NCBI GenBank assembly: GCA_964020085.1
Contig: CAXHUQ010001429.1
Coordinates: forward strand, 118,501-182,500
Direction of reading: 5' to 3'
DNA: 64,000 nt
Origin: Micromussa lordhowensis
Lineage: Eukaryota; Cnidaria; Anthozoa; Scleractinia; Lobophylliidae
The position numbers were made by a program, and so were the translations under genes. This document shows, one piece after another, positions 44,142 through 58,100 of the stretch. The notes beneath the pieces are model-generated. The model worked only from the letters and a program-made list of their open reading frames with translations. It made no database searches and had not been told where the DNA came from. Every line of letters begins with the position of its first letter. Position 1 is the stretch's first letter.

Positions 44142-47100
44142 TGCTGAAGTCACAAACAGCAGTTCAGACGAGTCTGAGATTTCATTAACCTGGGATGCAG
44201 CCGAAGAAATCAAAAGTCTCCCTCAGTATGGCACAGATGAGCACACTCAAACTGTGACGAGACATGTCGACAATCTAGTGCATTGCTACGTGTCAGTACA
44301 GAGAACAACTCGGGTAGGGTCTCTTATAATTTAGAGAAAGTTAGTTGGTCACTAGCTGGTTAGTTGGCCTGATGTCCATGGCATGGTGAAATGGACCCCT
44401 CAACATAAAATTCCATATGATTGAAAGCTGCCTAAGGAAAGATTGCCTGCTGGCAAATGGTTTCTGGAATGTTTCTTATCTGATTCAAGCCTCGAGTTTC
44501 TTTTTCTTCTGTTTTTTTGGTTAAGAAATCAGAGCATGAATCATGCAAGTAAATCATTGTGTTCCTCTGGCTAGAAACTATATTTTTATCCACGTGAACA
44601 TGGCAAACCAAGTATTGTACAATACACTATGAGGGTAACAGCTAATTTAAAAATGGGTTTCCATCAGCAGAACTTGTTGCAACAGTGATTGACAAAGAAA
44701 TTGGAAATAGTAATTGTTATTATCATCATTATCATCATTGTTACTCATACATACATACATACATATATACATACATACATATATACATAGTTTATTTGAT
44801 AAAACAGGTTACAGAATACGCAAGACTGAAGTCCTGTTGTGGACCTGCCTATCTACTTTAATATTATAATCATTATAATTACTATTATTCTCACTATTAT
44901 TGTCACAGTCATTGTTACAATTACAGGAACTGCAAGTCAGCCAAGAAATAGCACAATCGAGACGTAGCGGTAGCTCACGCATGACACAACAGAGAAAACA
45001 GCCATGCCCCAGGCGAGTAGTGTCTAGCACTTCGCAGATGTCAACCGCTCCAGCAACTGCGAGTGCTTCTACAGCTCCGAGTGGATCTACAAATGCAGCC
45101 AACCAAGCAGAAGGCAATGCTGATCAACAGCAGGAAAGACCTTTGGAGATAGCACGGCCACCCAGTGGACGTGAACTTCTGCTGCAAATGGCAGGAATCG
45201 TAGCCAGTCGTATCCTCGGCGAACAGTCCCTCGAGAGACTCAAGCAGTTCCTAACTAACAACCAACCTTGTGACCCAGCAGAGGTAAGCTGAAAATTGAA
45301 AAGGCATTAAAGTTGTAAAAAATGTGAGGCATTTGATGATGATATACTGTGTACTTGTAATACTATTGTTTATGTTGAATTTACTGTCCCCACTATAAGA
45401 AGTGGTTGCTAACTTTGCAATGCAGAGCAGCTAAGTTGAATATTAATGTCATTACTATCCATAAAATGTCATCGACCTCAACAGAGATTTCAGTTACCTT
45501 GTAAACTAAGTAGTTGTCTTACCAATCTAGCTATCAATTATGCATTATTTATGGTCTAACACTCACCTGTTCTTCTTCTGATGTAGATAGCAAATGCAAC
45601 ACGAAGAGTCAGAGAAACCCTAGAGGAGGCCAGACAAAAAGTAGCACAAGAACAGTGCTTGAAGGAGTGTGGAGAACAAGTCCAGCGTGGGATGAGAGAA
45701 GTATGGAGGGTTCGGAAGAATGACTGTATGTGCACTGCACGAGCTGTAAGCCATCCTTCACAAGGCGACAGGGACAGCGACTGTCCGTTCTGTGTCTGTG
45801 TTGAAGATGGAGCAGACATCACCACAGTGACCGAGAAATGTCAGAACGAGGCGGAGTGCCATGTTTGCACCATGATGAACCAGCTCGACTTAAAAATGCT
45901 GACAGGGCTTGGAATGAAGCGTAACAAAAAACTGACCGCCATGTTACAACTAGCACCATCAATTGCACGGTCTTTGAACTCTGGTGAGGACCCCGAGGAT
46001 AGGAGGCAGGTGCTATACCTGTCCATCTGTTGTTTGAGAATTGTACAGATTACTATAGTACATTTGGATCACTGACAGAATTTGTGTTTCATCAGTAGTA
46101 ATTTATTTACTTATACTTATAGATCTTTCATATTGAAAAAGTACATACAGACAAGTTCATAATATATGATAATAAGTATTATCTTTGTTCGAGGTTCTAA
46201 TTTTTCATTTTGTAATATCAATATTTTATTGAAAATATCTCACTTTTCAGTAGTATCAAAAAGGTGTGTAAAATAAATAAAAAAATTAGCTAGAGTATTA
46301 TACTTATATATGGTTTTAATGTTTCATTGATTTCAATATGTCATGCAAAGTATTGTTTTTTTTTCAATGGAATAAAAAGGGTTTATGTAAATTTATAAAA
46401 TTGATTTCTGTATTCCAAAAACACAAACAATTAAAATAAATTTAATAATAATAACAGTGAAAGGGATATTTTGTTGTTATTGTTTAATTTGAAGGCCATT
46501 TCCAATTTCAGTATTCCAAAAATTGAAAGGGTAAGGAGTCGGGAATTGTCAAGCTGCATCACTGTTTTTTGTTCACCATTATAAGTACTCATAGGACAGT
46601 AATAAAATAGGATAAATTTATTTACTTTTTTTTTTGGAAATCTTTTTATCTTTATTTGAATCAATACAATACATCTTACAAGTCGCAAAATAAAAAAAAA
46701 TATTACAATGGCGAAGTAGTACATCCATATTACCATATATATATATACACAAAAAAGAAAAAAAAAAAGAGGAAGACAAAGCAGGAAAGTAGACATAAAA
46801 AAAGGCAAAACATCAAAATAACAGCCCGGGCAAGGGGGAGGAAGAGCAAATTCTCATTTTGATTGGGTACAATTAAAAATGACTTAGTTTGTAAAGCTAT
46901 TAAGGAGCATACTTACGTTGCGAGTAAATAATAATTGTTAATTTACAAATTTTCAACTTTGTACTTAAAATTGATTCTAGTAATAAATTCAGTTAACACA
47001 AGTGAACTGTTATCTAGTTTACTTGCATACACATAGAATTTCATGAAGAGGAGGGTGCAATTGAATTTTCTCACTAGCACCGGATATGTTTGGTGCTTAA

Positions 47101-49636
47101 AGATAGCGAAGAGCGTTTCTTTTGTATCTGGTTGAAAGTTAGAACCGTTCTGAATGTTAAACCGATTAATGACTTTTCGTGTGAACGTTTTTGTAAATTC
47201 ACAGTCCATGAAAGTGTGATTTATGTCTGGCTCACCACAGTAGATACAGTCGCTTTCTGTATTTACCCCAGATCTGAAGAGTTCTTTCTTTGTAATGACG
47301 ATTCTATGGATAAATTTGAATTGAAATTCTTTTAACTTATTTTCTTTGCATATTTTTGAAGCCATTTTAAAAACATCTATCCAATTCTCTCTGTCCATTA
47401 CTATATCTCTAGTCCATCTTTCCGTGCCAGTGTGAGGGGATATATGTTTCTTAACGAGAAATAGGTGGTAATAATCTCTTGTTCTGTACGCTTCAAAATT
47501 GATTTGGATACTTTCGCTCAGTAAAAAAGATTTCCAGTTTTCTCTGAAATTGAAAATCGGATTTTGCCCTAGAATTCGTGCTCTGTTCTTTAAGTACACA
47601 GGAATTGCACTTAAGATTTGATAAAACTGGAGAAAGTTTGTTTGACAATGATATTTAGCCTGGAATTCTTGAAAAGTTAGGTATTGACCGTTTTCATTAA
47701 GAAGCTGTTGGATCGTGTATATACCTTTAACAAACCACTCCCTTAGAAATATCGGTTTCCTATCAACTAAGATTTCTTTGTTGTTAAAGAGAATGGTGTC
47801 GGCTCCTTGATCATAATTGTACAGAGTTTTGATTTCATCAAAGGCAATAAGTATGTCTCTATAGAATGTTGGAAAGTGTCTTAAATATTTGACATCGTAG
47901 TTGCATCGAAGCAGGAAATTGAGGCCTCCATGTTTATTAAAGAAATAGTCCGGTACTACTTTCCAGTTGCAGTTATCCCTAAAGAGAAGTCTTTTGATCC
48001 ATGCAAGTCTGAGCAATTTTATCATAAGCTCAATATCAATCCTCCGTAAACCTCCTGTGGAAAGGTCTTGGTACATGCTAGTTCGTTTTATTTTGTCCTT
48101 CTTATTTTTCCAAAGAAAACGAAACATTTTATCTTTTACCATTGGCACTATTTCCTTGGGGACGTTAACATTTGACGTTGAATATATTAAGTTAGACAAT
48201 CCCAAAGATTTAATTATTAGCACTTTTCCATAAAGTGTTAATCCTCTCGATTTCCAAATATCCAAATTAGTTTGCAGTTTTTGTACTTTCAAATTAAAGT
48301 TCATTCTGTTGTTACCTTTTTCGTCATAAGAAACAAAGATTCCTAATAATTTTGTGGGAGTATTCATCCATTTCATCCCTAACGGTTTGGTTCTATTATT
48401 CAACCATTTCCCTAGCCAGAATGCTTTTGTTTTCTCTACATTGAGCACTAATCCAGAGAAATTCCCAAAAGTGTTTACAGTTTCCAGGGATTGTTCAACA
48501 GAAGCCACATCAGCACAAAATAAGTTGGTATCATCTGCAAATTGGCTTAGTTTAATCTCCGATCCAAAAATTCTGATTCCTTTTATGGTCGAGTTTTGTC
48601 TTATTTTGTTTGATAGTATTTCTGCTGTCAGGAAAAACAGATAAGGCGAGAGTGGACATCCTGGTCTGACTCCTCTAGAGGGCTTAAACCAGTTTGTTGC
48701 AAAACCATTGTTTAAAGCTGCGCTTTCTATGTCCATGTAAAAGATCTCAATCCATTTTCTTAAGCTATCACCGAAATTGAACAGTTTGAGAGCATTTTGA
48801 ATACAAGACCATTTCAGGGAGTCAAAAGCTTTTTCAAAATCAACTGATATTAGTATACCTGGAATGTTGTTCACCTGAGTTTGCTCCATAATATCGTTTA
48901 TTAATCTTATATTTTCTCCAATATATCTTCCTTTTATGAAGCCCGTTTGGTCCGGGTGTACGAGTTTTCAGAGCATTGGCTCAATTCGCGTTGCAATGGC
49001 CTTTGATGCAATTTCATAGTCCACATTAAGTAAAGTGATGGGTCGCCAATTTTGTAAAAGCAGTAATTCAGCATCATCTTTTGGTAAAAGAGTAATTATG
49101 CCCCTACGTTGAGAGACCGATAACCTGCCAAGTTCATATGCTCCGTTCAGGCTAGCTAATAGATCTGGTCCTACAAGATCAAAGAAATGCTTATAAAATT
49201 CTACGGTAAAACCGTCCTCGCCCGGTGATTTTCCGTTTTCTAATGTGTCCAATGATTTTTTACATTCTTCGTAAGTTAAGGGACCGTCTAAAGCATCTTT
49301 TTCTACATCGTCTAGTTTAGGAATTTCCATGTTTTCAGTAAATTTGACTGGCCGAGTAATGTAACCCTTCATTCTGTTGAAATTACAGGAGATATTGCTT
49401 CTTTCATCTCCAAAAGAATGGTGTATGGTCTTGGCCTCACAACAGCAGAACTCGTCTTGGCTAGGACAAGTGCCATTAGGTATGCTGGAAAGAACGACGA
49501 GCCAGCACAGCTGATCAGCATGATGGTGCGTTTCGGAGTAGATTTTCTAAGTATGACACCACTTCACCAAGAGCAACTGCAGGCACTCAGAGAATCAAGT
49601 TACACACTGGGAGCGCATGATTGCTTCTACATCTGA
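44122..49636 (+). CDS. Array 2 gene 2 (exons 44122-44313, 44927-45283, 45587-45983, 49389-49636)
   Basis: All splice sites and phases are kept. Differences: last residue of exon B' is Arg (ACTCGG|GTAGGG) instead of Gln, Arg to Cys in the basic patch of exon C (KQPCPRR), a silent GCG in exon A, and Gln for Arg plus Glu for Lys (NDEPAQ) in exon B. Confidence 0.5.
46626..49372 (-). mobile_element. L1/Tx1-like LINE in unit 3
   Basis: Same insertion, tail of ten A (complement of 46626-46635). Confidence 0.85.
46943..49372 (-). pseudogene. LINE reverse transcriptase, unit 3
   Basis: Same TGA (complement of 48968-48970). Carries DFEKAFDSL and HQTYPVLV, changes shared only with unit 4. Confidence 0.9.
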
Positions 49637-52600
49637 TGCTGAAGTCACAAACAGCAGTTCAGACGAGTCTGAGATTTCATTAACCTGGGATGCAGCCGAA
49701 GAAATCAAAAGTCTCCCTCAGTATGGCACAGATGAGCACACTCAAACTGTGACGAGACATGTCGACAATCTAGTGCATTGCTACGTGTCAGTACAGAGAA
49801 CAACTCGGGTAGGGTCTCTTATAATTTAGAGAAAGTTAGTTGGTCACTAGCTGGTTAGTTGGCCTGATGTCCATGGCATGGTGAAATGGACCCCTCAACA
49901 TAAAATTCCATATGATTGAAAGCTGCCTAAGGAAAGATTGCCTGCTGGCAAATGGTTTCTGGAATGTTTCTTATCTGATTCAAGCCTCGAGTTTCTTTTT
50001 CTTCTGTTTTTTTGGTTAAGAAATCAGAGCATGAATCATGCAAGTAAATCATTGTGTTCCTCTGGCTAGAAACTATATTTTTATCCACGTGAACATGGCA
50101 AACCAAGTATTGTACAATACACTATGAGGGTAACAGCTAATTTAAAAATGGGTTTCCATCAGCAGAACTTGTTGCAACAGTGATTGACAAAGAAATTGGA
50201 AATAGTAATTGTTATTATCATCATTATCATCATTGTTACTCATACATACATACATACATACATATATACATACATACATATATACATAGTTTATTTGATA
50301 AAACAGGTTACAGAATACGCAAGACTGAAGTCCTGTTGTGGACCTGCCTATCTACTTTAATATTATAATCATTATAATTACTATTATTCTCACTATTATT
50401 GTCACAGTCATTGTTACAATTACAGGAACTGCAAGTCAGCCAAGAAATAGCACAATCGAGACGTAGCGGTAGCTCACGCATGACACAACAGAGAAAACAG
50501 CCACGCCCCAGGCGAGTAGTGTCTAGCACTTCGCAGATGTCAACCGCTCCAGCAACTGCGAGTGCTTCTACAGCTCCGAGTGGATCTACAAATGCAGCCA
50601 ACCAAGCAGAAGGCAATGCTGATCAACAGCAGGAAAGACCTTTGGAGATAGCACGGCCACCCAGTGGACGTGAACTTCTGCTGCAAATGGCAGGAATCGT
50701 AGCCAGTCGTATCCTCGGCGAACAGTCCCTCGAGAGACTCAAGCAGTTCCTAACTAACAACCAACCTTGTGACCCAGCAGAGGTAAGCTGAAAATTGAAA
50801 AGGCATTAAAGTTGTAAAAAATGTGAGGCATTTGATGATGATATACTGTGTACTTGTAATACTATTGTTTATGTTGAATTTACTGTCCCCACTATAAGAA
50901 GTGGTTGCTAACTTTGCAATGCAGAGCAGCTAAGTTGAATATTAATGTCATTACTATCCATAAAATGTCATCGACCTCAACAGAGATTTCAGTTACCTTG
51001 TAAACTAAGTAGTTGTCTTACCAATCTAGCTATCAATTATGCATTATTTATGGTCTAACACTCACCTGTTCTTCTTCTGATGTAGATAGCAAATGCAACA
51101 CGAAGAGTCAGAGAAACCCTAGAGGAGGCCAGACAAAAAGTAGCACAAGAACAGTGCTTGAAGGAGTGTGGAGAACAAGTCCAGCGTGGGATGAGAGAAG
51201 TATGGAGGGTTCGGAAGAATGACTGTATGTGCACTGCACGAGCTGTAAGCCATCCTTCACAAGGCGACAGGGACAGCGACTGTCCGTTCTGTGTCTGTGT
51301 TGAAGATGGAGCAGACATCACCACAGTGACCGAGAAATGTCAGAACGAGGCAGAGTGCCATGTTTGCACCATGATGAACCAGCTCGACTTAAAAATGCTG
51401 ACAGGGCTTGGAATGAAGCGTAACAAAAAACTGACCGCCATGTTACAACTAGCACCATCAATTGCACGGTCTTTGAACTCTGGTGAGGACCCCGAGGATA
51501 GGAGGCAGGTGCTATACCTGTCCATCTGTTGTTTGAGAATTGTACAGATTACTATAGTACATTTGGATCACTGACAGAATTTGTGTTTCATCAGTAGTAA
51601 TTTATTTACTTATACTTATAGATCTTTCATATTGAAAAAGTACATACAGACAAGTTCATAATATATGATAATAAGTATTATCTTTGTTCGAGGTTCTAAT
51701 TTTTCATTTTGTAATATCAATATTTTATTGAAAATATCTCACTTTTCAGTAGTATCAAAAAGGTGTGTAAAATAAATAAAAAAAATTAGCTAGAGTATTA
51801 TACTTATATATGGTTTTAATGTTTCATTGATTTCAATATGTCATGCAAAGTATTGTTTTTTTTTCAATGGAATAAAAAGGGTTTATGTAAATTTATAAAA
51901 TTGATTTCTGTATTCCAAAAACACAAACAATTAAAATAAATTTAATAATAATAACAGTGAAAGGGATATTTTGTTGTTATTGTTTAATTTGAAGGCCATT
52001 TCCAATTTCAGTATTCCAAAAATTGAAAGGGTAAGGAGTCGGGAATTGTCAAGCTGCATCACTGTTTTTTGTTCACCATTATAAGTACTCATAGGACAGT
52101 AATAAAATAGGATAAATTTATTTACTTTTTTTTTTGGAAATCTTTTTATCTTTATTTGAATCAATACAATACATCTTACAAGTCGCAAAATAAAAAAAAA
52201 TATTACAATGGCGAAGTAGTACATCCATATTACCATATATATATATACACAAAAAAGAAAAAAAAAAAGAGGAAGACAAAGCAGGAAAGTAGACATAAAA
52301 AAAGGCAAAACATCAAAATAACAGCCCGGGCAAGGGGGAGGAAGAGCAAATTCTCATTTTGATTGGGTACAATTAAAAATGACTTAGTTTGTAAAGCTAT
52401 TAAGGAGCATACTTACGTTGCGAGTAAATAATAATTGTTAATTTACAAATTTTCAACTTTGTACTTAAAATTGATTCTAGTAATAAATTCAGTTAACACA
52501 AGTGAACTGTTATCTAGTTTACTTGCATACACATAGAATTTCATGAAGAGGAGGGTGCAATTGAATTTTCTCACTAGCACCGGATATGTTTGGTGCTTAA

Positions 52601-55136
52601 AGATAGCGAAGAGCGTTTCTTTTGTATCTGGTTGAAAGTTAGAACCGTTCTGAATGTTAAACCGATTAATGACTTTTCGTGTGAACGTTTTTGTAAATTC
52701 ACAGTCCATGAAAGTGTGATTTATGTCTGGCTCACCACAGTAGATACAGTCGCTTTCTGTATTTACCCCAGATCTGAAGAGTTCTTTCTTTGTAATGACG
52801 ATTCTATGGATAAATTTGAATTGAAATTCTTTTAACTTATTTTCTTTGCATATTTTTGAAGCCATTTTAAAAACATCTATCCAATTCTCTCTGTCCATTA
52901 CTATATCTCTAGTCCATCTTTCCGTGCCAGTGTGAGGGGATATATGTTTCTTAACGAGAAATAGGTGGTAATAATCTCTTGTTCTGTACGCTTCAAAATT
53001 GATTTGGATACTTTCGCTCAGTAAAAAAGATTTCCAGTTTTCTCTGAAATTGAAAATCGGATTTTGCCCTAGAATTCGTGCTCTGTTCTTTAAGTACACA
53101 GGAATTGCACTTAAGATTTGATAAAACTGGAGAAAGTTTGTTTGACAATGATATTTAGCCTGGAATTCTTGAAAAGTTAGGTATTGACCGTTTTCATTAA
53201 GAAGCTGTTGGATCGTGTATATACCTTTAACAAACCACTCCCTTAGAAATATCGGTTTCCTATCAACTAAGATTTCTTTGTTGTTAAAGAGAATGGTGTC
53301 GGCTCCTTGATCATAATTGTACAGAGTTTTGATTTCATCAAAGGCAATAAGTATGTCTCTATAGAATGTTGGAAAGTGTCTTAAATATTTGACATCGTAG
53401 TTGCATCGAAGCAGGAAATTGAGGCCTCCATGTTTATTAAAGAAATAGTCCGGTACTACTTTCCAGTTGCAGTTATCCCTAAAGAGAAGTCTTTTGATCC
53501 ATGCAAGTCTGAGCAATTTTATCATAAGCTCAATATCAATCCTCCGTAAACCTCCTGTGGAAAGGTCTTGGTACATGCTAGTTCGTTTTATTTTGTCCTT
53601 CTTATTTTTCCAAAGAAAACGAAACATTTTATCTTTTACCATTGGCACTATTTCCTTGGGGACGTTAACATTTGACGTTGAATATATTAAGTTAGACAAT
53701 CCCAAAGATTTAATTATTAGCACTTTTCCATAAAGTGTTAATCCTCTCGATTTCCAAATATCCAAATTAGTTTGCAGTTTTTGTACTTTCAAATTAAAGT
53801 TCATTCTGTTGTTACCTTTTTCGTCATAAGAAACAAAGATTCCTAATAATTTTGTGGGAGTATTCATCCATTTCATCCCTAACGGTTTGGTTCTATTATT
53901 CAACCATTTCCCTAGCCAGAATGCTTTTGTTTTCTCTACATTGAGCACTAATCCAGAGAAATTCCCAAAAGTGTTTACAGTTTCCAGGGATTGTTCAACA
54001 GAAGCCACATCAGCACAAAATAAGTTGGTATCATCTGCAAATTGGCTTAGTTTAATCTCCGATCCAAAAATTCTGATTCCTTTTATGGTCGAGTTTTGTC
54101 TTATTTTGTTTGATAGTATTTCTGCTGTCAGGAAAAACAGATAAGGCGAGAGTGGACATCCTGGTCTGACTCCTCTAGAGGGCTTAAACCAGTTTGTTGC
54201 AAAACCATTGTTTAAAGCTGCGCTTTCTATGTCCATGTAAAAGATCTCAATCCATTTTCTTAAGCTATCACCGAAATTGAACAGTTTGAGAGCATTTTGA
54301 ATACAAGACCATTTCAGGGAGTCAAAAGCTTTTTCAAAATCAACTGATATTAGTATACCTGGAATGTTGTTCACCTGAGTTTGCTCCATAATATCGTTTA
54401 TTAATCTTATATTTTCTCCAATATATCTTCCTTTTATGAAGCCCGTTTGGTCCGGGTGTACGAGTTTTCAGAGCATTGGCTCAATTCGCGTTGCAATGGC
54501 CTTTGATGCAATTTCATAGTCCACATTAAGTAAAGTGATGGGTCGCCAATTTTGTAAAAGCAGTAATTCAGCATCATCTTTTGGTAAAAGAGTAATTATG
54601 CCCCTACGTTGAGAGACCGATAACCTGCCAAGTTCATATGCTCCGTTCAGGCTAGCTAATAGATCTGGTCCTACAAGATCAAAGAAATGCTTATAAAATT
54701 CTACGGTAAAACCGTCCTCGCCCGGTGATTTTCCGTTTTCTAATGTGTCCAATGATTTTTTACATTCTTCGTAAGTTAAGGGACCGTCTAAAGCATCTTT
54801 TTCTACATCGTCTAGTTTAGGAATTTCCATGTTTTCAGTAAATTTGACTGGCCGAGTAATGTAACCCTTCATTCTGTTGAAATTACAGGAGATATTGCTT
54901 CTTTCATCTCCAAAAGAATGGTGTATGGTCTTGGCCTCACAACAGCAGAACTCGTCTTGGCTAGGACAAGTGCCATTAGGTATGCTGGAAAGAACGACGA
55001 GCCAGCACAGCTGATCAGCATGATGGTGCGTTTCGGAGTAGATTTTCTAAGTATGACACCACTTCACCAAGAGCAACTGCAGGCACTCAGAGAATCAAGT
55101 TACACACTGGGAGCGCATGATTGCTTCTACATCTGA
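49617..55136 (+). CDS. Array 2 gene 3 (exons 49617-49808, 50426-50782, 51086-51482, 54889-55136)
   Basis: All splice sites and phases are kept. Exon B' ends in Arg as in gene 2, exon C has the common KQPRPRR, and exon B is NDEPAQ as in gene 2. The intron between A and B is almost identical to that of gene 2. Confidence 0.5.
52126..54872 (-). mobile_element. L1/Tx1-like LINE in unit 4
   Basis: Same insertion, tail of ten A (complement of 52126-52135). Confidence 0.85.
52443..54872 (-). pseudogene. LINE reverse transcriptase, unit 4
   Basis: Translation identical to unit 3, including the TGA (complement of 54468-54470): units 3 and 4 are sister duplicates. Confidence 0.9.
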
Positions 55137-58100
55137 TGCTGAAGTCACAAACAGCAGTTCAGACGAGTCTGAGATTTCATTAACCTGGGATGCAGCCGAA
55201 GAAATCAAAAGTCTCCCTCAGTATGGCACAGATGAGCACACTCAAACTGTGACGAGACATGTCGACAATCTAGTGCATTGCTACGTGTCAGTACAGAGAA
55301 CAACTCGGGTAGGGTCTCTTATAATTTAGAGAAAGTTAGTTGGTCACTAGCTGGTTAGTTGGCCTGATGTCCATGGCATGGTGAAATGGACCCCTCAACA
55401 TAAAATTCCATATGATTGAAAGCTGCCTAAGGAAAGATTGCCTGCTGGCAAATGGTTTCTGGAATGTTTCTTATCTGATTCAAGCCTCGAGTTTCTTTTT
55501 CTTCTGTTTTTTTGGTTAAGAAATCAGAGCATGAATCATGCAAGTAAATCATTGTGTTCCTCTGGCTAGAAACTATATTTTTATCCACGTGAACATGGCA
55601 AACCAAGTATTGTACAATACACTATGAGGGTAACAGCTAATTTAAAAATGGGTTTCCATCAGCAGAACTTGTTGCAACAGTGATTGACAAAGAAATTGGA
55701 AATAGTAATTGTTATTATCATCATTATCATCATTGTTACTCATACATACATACATACATATATACATACATACATATATACATAGTTTATTTGATAAAAC
55801 AGGTTACAGAATACGCAAGACTGAAGTCCTGTTGTGGACCTGCCTATCTACTTTAATATTATAATCATTATAATTACTATTATTCTCACTATTATTGTCA
55901 CAGTCATTGTTACAATTACAGGAACTGCAAGTCAGCCAAGAAATAGCACAATCGAGACGTAGCGGTAGCTCACGCATGACACAACAGAGAAAACAGCCAC
56001 GCCCCAGGCGAGTAGTGTCTAGCACTTCGCAGATGTCAACCGCTCCAGCAACTGCGAGTGCTTCTACAGCTCCGAGTGGATCTACAAATGCAGCCAACCA
56101 AGCAGAAGGCAATGCTGATCAACAGCAGGAAAGACCTTTGGAGATAGCACGGCCACCCAGTGGACGTGAACTTCTGCTGCAAATGGCAGGAATCGTAGCC
56201 AGTCGTATCCTCGGCGAACAGTCCCTCGAGAGACTCAAGCAGTTCCTAACTAACAACCAACCTTGTGACCCAGCAGAGGTAAGCTGAAAATTGAAAAGGC
56301 ATTAAAGTTGTAAAAAATGTGAGGCATTTGATGATGATATACTGTGTACTTGTAATACTATTGTTTATGTTGAATTTACTGTCCCCACTATAAGAAGTGG
56401 TTGCTAACTTTGCAATGCAGAGCAGCTAAGTTGAATATTAATGTCATTACTATCCATAAAATGTCATCGACCTCAACAGAGATTTCAGTTACCTTGTAAA
56501 CTAAGTAGTTGTCTTACCAATCTAGCTATCAATTATGCATTATTTATGGTCTAACACTCACCTGTTCTTCTTCTGATGTAGATAGCAAATGCAACACGAA
56601 GAGTCAGAGAAACCCTAGAGGAGGCCAGACAAAAAGTAGCACAAGAACAGTGCTTGAAGGAGTGTGGAGAACAAGTCCAGCGTGGGATGAGAGAAGTATG
56701 GAGGGTTCGGAAGAATGACTGTATGTGCACTGCACGAGCTGTAAGCCATCCTTCACAAGGCGACAGGGACAGCGACTGTCCGTTCTGTGTCTGTGTTGAA
56801 GATGGAGCAGACATCACCACAGTGACCGAGAAATGTCAGAACGAGGCGGAGTGCCATGTTTGCACCATGATGAACCAGCTCGACTTAAAAATGCTGACAG
56901 GGCTTGGAATGAAGCGTAACAAAAAACTGACCGCCATGTTACAACTAGCACCATCAATTGCACGGTCTTTGAACTCTGGTGAGGACCCCGAGGATAGGAG
57001 GCAGGTGCTATACCTGTCCATCTGTTGTTTGAGAATTGTACAGATTACTATAGTACATTTGGATCACTGACAGAATTTGTGTTTCATCAGTAGTAATTTA
57101 TTTACTTATACTTATAGATCTTTCATATTGAAAAAGTACATACAGACAAGTTCATAATATATGATAATAAGTATTATCTTTGTTCGAGGTTCTAATTTTT
57201 CATTTTGTAATATCAATATTTTATTGAAAATATCTCACTTTTCAGTAGTATCAAAAAGGTGTGTAAAATAAATAAAAAAATTAGCTAGAGTATTATACTT
57301 ATATATGGTTTTAATGTTTCATTGATTTCAATATGTCATGCAAAGTATTGTTTTTTTTTCAATGGAATAAAAAGGGTTTATGTAAATTTATAAAATTGAT
57401 TTCTGTATTCCAAAAACACAAACAATTAAAATAAATTTAATAATAATAACAGTGAAAGGGATATTTTGTTGTTATTGTTTAATTTGAAGGCCATTTCCAA
57501 TTTCAGTATTCCAAAAATTGAAAGGGTAAGGAGTCGGGAATTGTCAAGCTGCATCACTGTTTTTTGTTCACCATTATAAGTACTCATAGGACAGTAATAA
57601 AATAGGATAAATTTATTTACTTTTTTTTTTGGAAATCTTTTTATCTTTATTTGAATCAATACAATACATCTTACAAGTCGCAAAATAAAAAAAAATATTA
57701 CAATGGCGAAGTAGTACATCCATATTACCATATATATATATACACAAAAAAGAAAAAAAAAAAGAGGAAGACAAAGCAGGAAAGTAGACATAAAAAAAGG
57801 CAAAACATCAAAATAACAGCCCGGGCAAGGGGGAGGAAGAGCAAATTCTCATTTTGATTGGGTACAATTAAAAATGACTTAGTTTGTAAAGCTATTAAGG
57901 AGCATACTTACGTTGCGAGTAAATAATAATTGTTAATTTACAAATTTTCAACTTTGTACTTAAAATTGATTCTAGTAATAAATTCAGTTAACACAAGTGA
58001 ACTGTTATCTAGTTTACTTGCATACACATAGAATTTCATGAAGAGGAGGGTGCAATTGAATTTTCTCACTAGCACCGGACATGTTTGGTGCTTAAAGATA